This document shows positions 7,277-13,973 of a stretch of DNA of 20,032 bases, piece by piece (position 1 is the stretch's first letter; each line of letters starts with the position of its first letter). This DNA is from Pseudomonadota bacterium (GTDB lineage Bacteria; Myxococcota_A; Polyangia; Polyangiales; Polyangiaceae). The position numbers were made by a program, and so were the translations under genes. The notes beneath the pieces are model-generated. The model was given only the letters and a program-made list of their open reading frames with translations. It was not told the DNA's origin and did not search any database. Location of the stretch: the NCBI GenBank assembly GCA_023460875.1, contig JAEWOQ010000057.1, positions 1-20,032 on the forward strand, in the 5' to 3' direction.

Positions 7277-7522
7277 GAGCTCCTCCTGGCCAGCAGGGCA
7301 CACAGGGCGTCCATCGCCCTTCAGAGGAGCTTCGCCGGAACCAAAACGCCACCCGACGGCGGCCGATGGTCGCCATTCCCGTCGCGAAAGGCAACCAAAC
7401 GACAAACATTCGTGAGCGACGAACGCGTGAATTACGCCTTCTCTTCAACTCACGAACAGCGTCGCTGGAATCACCGGTGCGCAACTCACTTCACGCTGAC
7501 GCGCGCGATCCTGCGCAGCTCC

Positions 7523-7538
7523 CTCCACCGCGGTGGAG
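7523..7538. promoter_or_regulatory. 16-bp perfect palindrome, candidate operator
   Basis: CTCCACCGCGGTGGAG is a perfect dyad with no central spacer, roughly midway in the OMP-tlyA divergent region. It is long enough and placed suitably to be a dimeric regulator site, but no neighbouring regulator gene is visible. Confidence 0.45.
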
Positions 7539-7740
7539 CGCTCAGTCCATCCAAACGTTCGCGAGGCAGCGGCTCGCGCGGGCCCCGTCTCCGCTTCCGA
7601 GAACGTCGACAACGAACTCAACATTTCAACACCTCAACGGCGATGCGACGTCGGCCGCGATCATCGCCTCGCGGCCTCTTCTCCGTGCCCGGGAGCGTCG
7701 AAGGTATCGGGGATGGGGTGGGGGCGGGAGCGCGTGGCGG

Positions 7741-7746
7741 TAGACT
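7741..7746 (+). promoter_or_regulatory. Candidate -10 element TAGACT for leaderless tlyA
   Basis: TAGACT ends 10 nt before the tlyA ATG and no purine-rich ribosome site lies in between. It fits the TANNNT pattern seen before five other genes here. Prediction only. Confidence 0.4.
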
Positions 7747-7756
7747 GCGGCTGCTC

Positions 7757-8653
7757 ATGAACCCGACTCATCCGCGCCACGGTGCACAGCCCCCCACGAG
7801 GCCCGCCGACGAGAGCCCCGCCGACGAGAGCCCCGCCCCGGCGAAGGCGCCCAAGTCAAAGGCCGGCAAGGCGCGGGCGGACGTCCTCCTCGTGTCCCAG
7901 GGGCTCGCCCCCACCCGGAGCCGCGCACAGGCTCTGATCCTCGCGGGCGAGGTCTTCCAGGGCGAGCGGCGGGTGGAGAAACCCGGAGCGCTGCTCCCCG
8001 ACGACGCCGAGCTCACGGTGCGGGCGCGCCAGAAATACGTGTCGCGAGGCGGGCTCAAGCTCGAGGGCGCCCTCGCGGACCTCGGGTTCGATCCGAGCGG
8101 CGCCCGCGCCGCGGACATCGGCGCCTCGACCGGTGGCTTCACCGACTGCTTGCTCCAGCACGGCGCCGCCCACGTCTACGCCATCGACGTGGGGCACGGG
8201 CAGCTGGCTCACAAGCTCACCCAGGATCCGCGGGTGACGGTCCTCGACCGAACCAACGCCCGTCACCTGCAGCCGGATCAGGTGGGCGGCGGGGTCGACC
8301 TCGTGGTCGTCGACGCGTCCTTCATCAGCCTCGACAAGCTGCTCCCGGCGATCGCCGCGCTGCTGCGGCCGGCGCCCACGGCCCCCCAGACCCCAAAACA
8401 CCTGCTCGCCCTCGTCAAACCTCAGTTCGAGGTCGGGCGGGCGGAGGCGCAGCGCGGCCAAGGCGTGATCCGCGATCCCGAGGTCCGGCGGCGGGCGATC
8501 GAGAACGTGCTCGCGGAGATGAGGCGGGGTGGCTTCGAGATCCTCGGCGAGTGCCCTTGCCGCGTCGCGGGCCCGAAGGGCAACGTGGAGCACTTCGTCT
8601 TGGCGCGGGTCACAAGCGTGGCCAGCGCCGCCCTCACGACGCCCCTCCCCTGA
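7757..8653 (+). CDS. tlyA: TlyA family rRNA 2'-O-methyltransferase (hemolysin-A-like)
   Basis: 298 residues, about 25-30 longer than typical because of a Pro/Ala/Lys-rich N-terminal extension (1-39) that includes a duplicated ADESP. In well-studied members TlyA methylates ribose at C1920 of 23S rRNA, and in the longer subtype also C1409 of 16S rRNA, using SAM; whether both apply here is not decidable by eye. An S4 RNA-binding domain (41-88, RADVLLVSQGL..SRAQALILAGEV) is followed by YVSRGGLKLEGAL and the FtsJ-like fold with SAM motif DIGASTGGFTD (120-130). The K-D-K-E set is recognisable as K101, D186 (VVVDASF), K221 (LVKPQFE) and E278 (NVEHF). The ATG at 7757 is preceded by TAGACT at 7741-7746, suggesting a leaderless message. 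Confidence 0.94.
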   Translation: MNPTHPRHGAQPPTRPADESPADESPAPAKAPKSKAGKARADVLLVSQGLAPTRSRAQALILAGEVFQGERRVEKPGALLPDDAELTVRARQKYVSRGGLKLEGALADLGFDPSGARAADIGASTGGFTDCLLQHGAAHVYAIDVGHGQLAHKLTQDPRVTVLDRTNARHLQPDQVGGGVDLVVVDASFISLDKLLPAIAALLRPAPTAPQTPKHLLALVKPQFEVGRAEAQRGQGVIRDPEVRRRAIENVLAEMRRGGFEILGECPCRVAGPKGNVEHFVLARVTSVASAALTTPLP

Positions 8654-8670
8654 GCGTCACCACCGCCAGA

Positions 8671-8707
8671 GCGCGGAGGAGCGCGGAGGAGCGCGGAGGA
8701 GCGCGGA
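8671..8707. repeat. 10-nt tandem repeat GCGCGGAGGA
   Basis: Three exact copies (8671-8700) and a partial fourth, in the 119-bp gap between convergent tlyA and the CPBP protease gene. No hairpin-plus-T-tract terminator was seen in this gap. Confidence 0.8.
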
Positions 8708-8772
8708 CAACGAACGTCGCTCCGCTGAGCACGCCACCCCCCGCGAACCGTTCGGAGCGCGCCACTAGAGCG

Positions 8773-9585
8773 TCAGAGCACCAGCACCCAGGCGTCGTAG
8801 AGGGCGTGGGTCCACACCGCCGGAGCGAAGCCCCGGAAGTGGTAGATGATCGTGAAGATCACGCCGCACACGGCGCGGAAGACGAAGGAGCGCGCGTCGA
8901 AGGGATCTCCGTACGGGCCCACGTAGTGCCAGCCGCTGAACACCACCGCCACCAAGACGGCCCAGCCCGCGGCCGTGAGGGCTCTCTGCAAGGGGATCGG
9001 CTGCGGGAACAGCAGGAGCACGAGCTTCAGTCCCAGGCCGAAGGCGATCACCCGGAACGCCACCTCCTCGTAGAACCCCGCCCCGAAGGACATGATGAGC
9101 CCCGCGAACCGCGCGCCGAAGCCGCCGTCCGTGACCATCAGCAGGGGGTTCACCGCTCCGGGTACGAGCTCCCAGAGCTCGGTGCTGCTGAGCACTCCCC
9201 CCTGGGCCACCGTCCCCGATCCAGGAGCGACGAAGAGCTGCCCGACCACGTAGATGGCGCTGAGCCGCATCGCCACCGCGTAGATGATCCCCTCGAGGGC
9301 CACCGTGACGAAGCGGTCCCAGTGCAGGGCGCGCCCCCGACCCAGCATGGCCAGGATGCCCACGTAGGCGGCGCCGATGGCCAGGGTCAAGCCGCCGTAC
9401 GTCAGCAGCGAGTCGTTCGCGAGGGTGACCAGCTCCCGCGTCACCACGTCCGCCGCGTTCCGCATCGGCAGGAACACGACGCCGAGGTGATACCCTACGA
9501 AGATGGGCAGGGTGAGCCCGAGATCCGTCCAAGGCCCGGATTTCGCGAGATTTTCTGCGTCCTTGGGGGGCAACGAGGCGGCCAC
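8773..9585 (-). CDS. CPBP family intramembrane glutamic endopeptidase (CAAX protease/Abi-type)
   Basis: 270 residues from the GTG at 9585. A polytopic inner-membrane protein with roughly six to eight hydrophobic segments. The three CPBP (Rce1-like) motifs are present in order: EEVAFR (173-178; EExxxR), FSGWH (216-220; FxxxH) and HALYD (260-264; the HxxxN/D site, here Asp). Relatives cleave membrane-embedded substrates; the bacterial substrate cannot be predicted. The protein ends six residues after the third motif, so it is compact. The frame continues upstream to a GTG at 9681 through tandem-repeat DNA. I prefer 9585 because the upstream translation is non-membrane and repetitive, and because TAGAAT lies 8 nt before this GTG. 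It follows the UbiA-like gene by 195 bp. Confidence 0.85.
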   Translation of the reverse strand: MAASLPPKDAENLAKSGPWTDLGLTLPIFVGYHLGVVFLPMRNAADVVTRELVTLANDSLLTYGGLTLAIGAAYVGILAMLGRGRALHWDRFVTVALEGIIYAVAMRLSAIYVVGQLFVAPGSGTVAQGGVLSSTELWELVPGAVNPLLMVTDGGFGARFAGLIMSFGAGFYEEVAFRVIAFGLGLKLVLLLFPQPIPLQRALTAAGWAVLVAVVFSGWHYVGPYGDPFDARSFVFRAVCGVIFTIIYHFRGFAPAVWTHALYDAWVLVL

Positions 9586-9593
9586 GGTGCCCG

Positions 9594-9599
9594 ATTCTA
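9594..9599 (-). promoter_or_regulatory. Candidate -10 element TAGAAT for leaderless CPBP gene
   Basis: TAGAAT matches the sigma-70 -10 consensus at five of six positions and ends 8 nt before the chosen GTG, with no Shine-Dalgarno between. It gives the CPBP gene its own start point separate from the UbiA-like gene. Confidence 0.45.
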
Positions 9600-9674
9600 A
9601 GCAGCCCGCCGGCGATGTCCCTTTTTCTGCAATTTCCGGGCGCCCTCGAGGGACGTGCGGGGGCGTCGAGCGCC

Positions 9675-9771
9675 GGGGCACTCAGCCCCGGGGCACTCAG
9701 CCCTGGGGCGCTCAGCCCTGGGACACTCGGCGCCGGGGCAGGCATCGGGCGCCGGGGCAGGCATCGGGCGC
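9675..9771. repeat. Intergenic tandem repeats, 15-nt hairpin units then 19-nt units
   Basis: Four head-to-tail 15-nt units: GGGGCACTCAGCCCC (9675), GGGGCACTCAGCCCT (9690), GGGGCGCTCAGCCCT (9705) and the degenerate GGGACACTCGGCGCC (9720). Two 19-nt units, GGGGCAGGCATCGGGCGCC, follow at 9735 and 9754 (the second lacks its last base). The first 15-mer is itself a stem-loop (GGGGC-actca-GCCCC). The array begins just downstream of the UbiA-like stop and upstream of the CPBP start, so it would lie in the 3' end of the UbiA message. Confidence 0.85.
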
Positions 9772-9780
9772 GCCGACGCC

Positions 9781-10809
9781 TCAGGTCCCCGGCTGCAGAT
9801 GGTAGACGACCCACATCACGAGCACCGCCCAGCCGAGCACGATGGCGACGAAGGGGCCGTCGCTCAGCATCTCCTGGGTCGGGCTCTCGGCGCTGGGTCG
9901 GTTGCGGACGATGTACAAGAACCGCCACACGCCGAGCACGACGAGCGCGGTGGTGGGCCACAGCCAGTCCGTGCGGAAGAAGGTCCGCGTCTCTGGATCG
10001 AGGGTGTAGACGAGGTACGCCGTCACCGTGCAGGCGGAGGTCACGAGCAAGGCCAGATCGAGGCCGCGCTTGCTGTATCCCTCGAGGGCCAGGCGCTGTT
10101 GCCCCGCGGTCCCGTCCGCCGCGGTGGTGAGCTCGTGCCGGCGCTTGCCGAACCCCAGGAACAAGGCGAGCAGCGCGGTGCAGGCGAACAGGTACCAGGA
10201 CACCTCGATCTTCGCCGCGAATCCTCCGCCGAGCACCCGCAGCACGAAGCCCGCGGCGATGCAGCCGACGTCCACGTACGCGACGTGCTTGAGCTGCTTC
10301 GTGTAGGCGATGTTGAGGGCGAAGTACGCCGCCGCGACGACGGCGAAGGGCAGCGACAGCGCGGCAGCCCAGCCGAGGGAGACGAGGACCAGCGCCGCCG
10401 CCGTGAACTTCGCGAGGGAGAGCGGGACCTGTCCGGAGGCGATGGGACGACGACGCTTGACGGGGTGCAGGCGATCTGCGTCCACGTCCGCGATGTCGTT
10501 GATCGTGTAGACCGCCCCGGCGAGCAGACAGAACACCGCGAACGCCGACCCCGCGCGGATCAACAGCTCCGGCGCGAAGATCTCCTTGGCGAAGACCACC
10601 GGCGCGAGCACGAAGACGTTCTTGACCCACTGGTGCGGCCGCACCGTGCGGAGCAGCCCCCACGCTCGCCCGAGCGCGGACGGAGGCGACGCCGCCGAGT
10701 CGGGCGCGAGGGAGCCCGGGGTGACAATCCGTGACACACCGGAGGGGCTCGTCTCCGGTCCTGACGCCGGGATTTCTCCCGCCTCGCGCTCTGGGGTCAG
10801 CTCGCCCAT
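9781..10809 (-). CDS. UbiA-superfamily prenyltransferase, decaprenyl-phosphate phosphoribosyltransferase-like
   Basis: 342 residues; a polytopic inner-membrane protein with about eight or nine helices after a soluble Pro/Ser/Ala-rich N-terminus of about 45 residues. The first Asp-rich motif NDIADVDADRLHPVKRRRP (104-122), the preceding TVRPHQWVKNVFVLAP (55-70), DVGCIAAGFVLRVLGG (180-195) and LALFLGFGKRRHEL (214-227) match the DPPR-synthase branch (Rv3806c/UbiA type), not the quinone branch. In that branch phosphoribose from PRPP is moved to a polyprenyl phosphate, the first step towards polyprenyl-phospho-arabinose or -ribose donors. Partner genes (phosphatase, DprE1/DprE2) are not in this window. 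The ATG at 10809 is preceded by TAGGGT (10820-10825). It is divergent from ligA. Confidence 0.88.
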   Translation of the reverse strand: MGELTPEREAGEIPASGPETSPSGVSRIVTPGSLAPDSAASPPSALGRAWGLLRTVRPHQWVKNVFVLAPVVFAKEIFAPELLIRAGSAFAVFCLLAGAVYTINDIADVDADRLHPVKRRRPIASGQVPLSLAKFTAAALVLVSLGWAAALSLPFAVVAAAYFALNIAYTKQLKHVAYVDVGCIAAGFVLRVLGGGFAAKIEVSWYLFACTALLALFLGFGKRRHELTTAADGTAGQQRLALEGYSKRGLDLALLVTSACTVTAYLVYTLDPETRTFFRTDWLWPTTALVVLGVWRFLYIVRNRPSAESPTQEMLSDGPFVAIVLGWAVLVMWVVYHLQPGT

Positions 10810-10819
10810 GTTCCGGCGA

Positions 10820-10847
10820 ACCCTACCCGGACAAAGGCGAAAGACAA
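10820..10847 (-). promoter_or_regulatory. Candidate promoter of the UbiA-like gene (TTGTCT-16-TAGGGT)
   Basis: On the minus strand TTGTCT (10842-10847) and TAGGGT (10820-10825) are 16 bp apart, and the -10 ends 10 nt before the ATG, so the message would be leaderless or nearly so. The matches to consensus are 4/6 and 3/6. Confidence 0.4.
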
Positions 10848-10848
10848 T

Positions 10849-10858
10849 GGTAGCTACC
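10849..10858. promoter_or_regulatory. 10-bp palindrome in the ligA/UbiA divergent promoter region
   Basis: GGTAGCTACC is a perfect dyad adjacent to the proposed -35 of the UbiA-like gene and 17 bp before the ligA start. It could be an operator shared by both genes, but at 10 bp chance is a real possibility. Confidence 0.3.
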
Positions 10859-10875
10859 CGCGGGAGGTCTCCGCC

Positions 10876-12939
10876 GTGATCGACGACTCGCCGCCCGCTC
10901 AGGACTCGCCAGCCAAGGGCTCCCCGGCCGCCCGCCATGCGGAGCTGAACGCCGAAATCCGAGCCCACGACTACCGCTATTACGTCCTCGACGACCCGAT
11001 CGTGTCGGACGCCGAGTACGACGCCCTCTACCGGGAGCTCCGGGACCTCGAGGAGCGCCACCCCGAGCTGGTCTCGGCCCACTCACCGAGCCAGCGCGTC
11101 GGCGGGAGCCCCCGCGCCGACCTGCGCACGACGGCGCACGTGGCGCCGATGATGTCCCTCGACAACACCTACAACGAGGCGGAGGTCGAGGACTTCGACC
11201 GGCGGGTCCGCGACGGGCTGCCGGCTGGCGCGGAGGTCGTGTACTGCGTCGAGCCGAAGCTCGACGGGGGCAGCGTGGAGATCCTCTACCGCGGCGGGGT
11301 GCTCAGCGGCGGCGCCACCCGGGGCGACGGCAAGGTGGGGGAGGAGATCCTCGAGAACCTGCGGACCATCCGCTCGCTGCCCCTGACCATCCCTGACACC
11401 GAGCCCCTGACGCTCCGCGCCGAGGTCGTCATCTACCGGCGCGATCTCGAGACGATCAACGAGGAGCGGAGCGCTCGGGGCGAGCCCCCCTTCGCCAACC
11501 CGCGCAACGCCGCCAGCGGCTCGCTCCGGATGCTCGATCCGCGGATCGTGGCCCGGCGCCGCCTGCGCGCGCTGGTGTGGCAGGTCGTGGAGGGCCGCGA
11601 TTTCGCCGACTCCCACTCCGCCGCGCTCGACCGCTGCGCCGAGCTCGGCGTGCCCACGCACCGCCAGCACCGCGTCTGTCGGAGCCTGGCGGAGGTGCAC
11701 GAGGCCATCGTCGCGATCCAAGAGCTGCGCATCGGCTACCCCTACGAGATCGACGGCTGCGTCGTGAAGGTGGACGACTTTCGTCAGCAGGAGATCCTGG
11801 GCGCCACGGCGAAGTTTCCGCGCTGGGCCATCGCCTACAAGTTCGGCGCCGAGCGCGCTTACACCCGCCTGCTCGACATCAAGGTGCAGGTCGGGCGCAC
11901 CGGGGTGCTCACCCCCGTCGCCCAGCTGGAGCCCGTGCAGCTCGCGGGCACCGTGGTCGGGCGCGCCTCCCTGCACAATCAGGACATCATCGAGAAGCTC
12001 GGGGTGCACATCGGGGATCGGGTCGGCATCGAGAAGGCCGGCGAAATCATCCCCCAGGTCGTCGACGTGGATCGCACGGCGCGGGACGGCAGCGAGCGTC
12101 CCTTCGTGATGCCCGATCAGTGCCCCACCTGCGACACCCCGGTGACGCGGGTCCCGGGGGAGGTCGCCGTGCGCTGCCCGAACGCGCGCTGCCCCGATCA
12201 GGTCGTGGGCTCGATCCTCCATTATACCAAGCGCTTCGCGATGGACATCGATCATCTGGGGGACGTCCTCGTCGCCCAGCTCGTCACGCGTGGCGGGGTG
12301 CACGACGTCGCGGATCTGTACGACCTGACCCCGGAGACGCTCCAGGAGCTCGAGCGCATCGGCAAGAAGAGCGCTCAGAACGTCGTGAACGCCATCCTGG
12401 CCTCGAAGGAGCGCACCTTCGACCGCCTGCTCACGGGGCTCGGGATCGATCTGATCGGCCAGGTGGCGTCGGTCCAGCTGGCGGAGGAACTCGGCTCCCT
12501 GGAGGAGCTGATGAGGCTCTCGCCGGAGGAGGCGGCGGAGCGGGCCAGTCACATCTCGGGCTTCGGTCCGAAGATGGTGGACAGCGTGCGCGCCTTCCTC
12601 GCGGATCCACTCCATCGCGAGGTGTTGAACAAGCTCCTGGCGCGGGGCGTGTCGCGCGCTCAACCGCGGCACACGGCCGTGGAGGCAGGCCCGCTGCTCG
12701 GCAAGTCCTTCTGCGTCACCGGGGTGCTGACCCGCAAGCGGGAGGACGTCCACGCGGACATCCGCGCCGCGGGCGGCACCGTCCACGACAAGATCAAGCA
12801 GGGGACCGACTACCTCGTCGCTGGGGAGAAGGTGGGCAAGACCAAGCTCAGCGCCGCTCAGAAGCTCGGGACAGAGGTCATCACGGAGGCGCGGCTGATG
12901 GAGCTGATCGCCGAGAGCCCCGCCGCGGAAACCGCGTGA
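10876..12939 (+). CDS. ligA: NAD-dependent DNA ligase LigA
   Basis: 687 residues, near the usual 670. It seals nicks in replication and repair using NAD. All domains are in order: Ia NMN-binding (about 20-90, HDYRYYVLDDPIVSDAEYD), adenylation with catalytic K128 in EPKLDGG (126-132), RGDGKVGEE (149-157) and EIDGCVVKVD (291-300), the OB fold with KVQVGRTGVLTPVAQLEPV (336-354), the zinc finger with Cys 416, 419, 434 and 439, helix-hairpin-helix repeats (about 450-590), and the BRCT domain (about 606-685, FCVTGVL..DIRAAGGTV). The start is GTG at 10876 with GGAGG 8 nt upstream (10863-10867). Its TGA overlaps the next gene's GTG (GTGA, 12936-12939), indicating coupling. Confidence 0.97.
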   Translation: MIDDSPPAQDSPAKGSPAARHAELNAEIRAHDYRYYVLDDPIVSDAEYDALYRELRDLEERHPELVSAHSPSQRVGGSPRADLRTTAHVAPMMSLDNTYNEAEVEDFDRRVRDGLPAGAEVVYCVEPKLDGGSVEILYRGGVLSGGATRGDGKVGEEILENLRTIRSLPLTIPDTEPLTLRAEVVIYRRDLETINEERSARGEPPFANPRNAASGSLRMLDPRIVARRRLRALVWQVVEGRDFADSHSAALDRCAELGVPTHRQHRVCRSLAEVHEAIVAIQELRIGYPYEIDGCVVKVDDFRQQEILGATAKFPRWAIAYKFGAERAYTRLLDIKVQVGRTGVLTPVAQLEPVQLAGTVVGRASLHNQDIIEKLGVHIGDRVGIEKAGEIIPQVVDVDRTARDGSERPFVMPDQCPTCDTPVTRVPGEVAVRCPNARCPDQVVGSILHYTKRFAMDIDHLGDVLVAQLVTRGGVHDVADLYDLTPETLQELERIGKKSAQNVVNAILASKERTFDRLLTGLGIDLIGQVASVQLAEELGSLEELMRLSPEEAAERASHISGFGPKMVDSVRAFLADPLHREVLNKLLARGVSRAQPRHTAVEAGPLLGKSFCVTGVLTRKREDVHADIRAAGGTVHDKIKQGTDYLVAGEKVGKTKLSAAQKLGTEVITEARLMELIAESPAAETA

Positions 12940-13949
12940 GACGCGCGCGCGCCGTCCGGTCTTTCTTCTCGAGCGGCTTCTCGCGCGGGGGGCGGTCGAG
13001 CTGGAGGCGCGTGCGGCGTCGCGAGGCCGCCATCTGGCTGTGGGTGTTCGCCCTGGGGGGCGCGGCGGCGGTGGCCTGGGCAGCCCTCTTCGGGGCTTGG
13101 GCGCGGGAGGCCCCCGAGCGCTGCGCGCCGAAGACGCGAGCTCTCGGGGCCCGCTGCTGCCCGGAGGGTCAGGCGCTCGTCGAGGGACAGTGTCGTGGTC
13201 AACCGAAGGGTTGCCCTGCTGGCCTTCAGCTCGCCGTGCGGCCCCAGCTCGGCTGCGTGGCGAGCCTCGAGCCAGCGCGCGTCGCGGGGGGACGTCTGGA
13301 GCTCGCCCCCAACGACTGGGAGGCGGAGGGCGTCGTGGAGCGCCGGGTCGTCGAGGTGCGCAGCTTCCGGCTCGATCGGACGGAGGTCACCGTCGACGCC
13401 TGGCGCCGCAGCCGCGCCGCGGGCGTCTGCGATCCGTTGCCCGCGCCCGCTTCCTCCGGGGCGGACTCGTCCGCGCTGGAGTCCTCCGCTCCGTCGGGTC
13501 AGCGCCCCGCCGAGCCTGGCGTGCCCGTCACGGGGATCACGGTGAGGCAGGCAGAGCGGTACTGCGCCTTCGCGGGGGGGCGCCTGCCCGCCTTCGACGA
13601 GCTGCTCTTCGCCGCCGCGGGCCCCGAGGGGCGGCGCTTCCCCTGGGGGCCTCATGGGCTCGTCTGTCGACGGGCCAGCTTTGGGCTCGGCGATGGGCCC
13701 TGCGCCACGGGTGCCACCGGGCCGGAGCTGGCAGGCAGCCGCCCCAGCGGCGCGACCTCGACGGGCATCCTCGATCTCGTGGGCAACGTGGCCGAGTGGT
13801 CGCGGGCTCCGGACGGGGGACTGCGGCTGTTCGGAGGCTCCTACCGGTCGAAGGTCGCGTCCCAGCTCAAGAGCTGGAGCAGTGAACCCCCGCGCACCGG
13901 GGACGACGTCGGCTTCCGCTGCGCCTACGATCTGCCCGCCGGGGGGTGA
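12936..13949 (+). CDS. Membrane-anchored SUMF1/FGE-fold protein lacking the catalytic cysteines
   Basis: 337 residues from the GTG overlapping the ligA stop; a GTG at 13011 (with GGAGG 3 nt upstream) would give 312. Order: a basic cytoplasmic N-terminus (1-32), one membrane helix (33-56, IWLWVFALGGAAAVAWAALF), a Cys-rich segment with seven cysteines (63-107), then a SUMF1 (formylglycine-generating-enzyme) fold. Its signatures are FRLDRTEVTVDAW (144-156), PVTGITVRQAERYCAFAGG (197-215), RFPWGP (234-239), GILDLVGNVAEWS (277-289), FGGSY (299-303) and VGFRCA (325-330). In human FGE the active C336 and C341 follow GGSY as MCHRSYC; here those places are Ser and Gln, so oxidase activity is unlikely. 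Probably a periplasmic binding or scaffold domain. An insertion of about 25 Ser/Ala/Pro-rich residues (168-195) interrupts the fold. Confidence 0.8.
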   Translation: MRRARAVRSFFSSGFSRGGRSSWRRVRRREAAIWLWVFALGGAAAVAWAALFGAWAREAPERCAPKTRALGARCCPEGQALVEGQCRGQPKGCPAGLQLAVRPQLGCVASLEPARVAGGRLELAPNDWEAEGVVERRVVEVRSFRLDRTEVTVDAWRRSRAAGVCDPLPAPASSGADSSALESSAPSGQRPAEPGVPVTGITVRQAERYCAFAGGRLPAFDELLFAAAGPEGRRFPWGPHGLVCRRASFGLGDGPCATGATGPELAGSRPSGATSTGILDLVGNVAEWSRAPDGGLRLFGGSYRSKVASQLKSWSSEPPRTGDDVGFRCAYDLPAGG

Positions 13950-13973
13950 CCGGCCCCAGCGGGGCGAAGAGGC

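Larger units (their letters stand above)
7252..7756. promoter_or_regulatory. Divergent intergenic region between the OMP gene (-) and tlyA (+)
   Basis: About 500 bp with no supportable gene and lower GC than its surroundings, especially 7380-7460. It holds a 14-bp perfect palindrome in the OMP leader (7263-7276, GGCGAGCGCTCGCC), a 5-bp inverted repeat TTCGT/ACGAA (7409-7423), a 16-bp perfect palindrome (7523-7538), and a TAGACT hexamer just before tlyA. The OMP promoter presumably lies here, but I could not place a convincing -35/-10 pair. Confidence 0.55.

Noticed and set aside
6194..7756. Upstream part of the open frame containing tlyA as a fused larger protein
   Set aside because: The region before 7757 is antisense to the lipoprotein and OMP genes or non-coding, has no domain, and TlyA starts well at 7757.
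9586..9681. Longer CPBP protease starting at the GTG at 9681
   Set aside because: The added 32 residues are encoded partly by the tandem-repeat array, contain no membrane or family-like sequence, and the TAGAAT box points to the GTG at 9585.
9675..9834. Tandem repeats near 9675 as a CRISPR array
   Set aside because: Units are 15-19 nt, directly adjacent without unique spacers, and no cas gene is present.
12936..13949. Functional formylglycine-generating enzyme
   Set aside because: The Cys pair that follows GGSY in true FGE is absent, no sulfatase gene is nearby, and the protein carries its own membrane helix.
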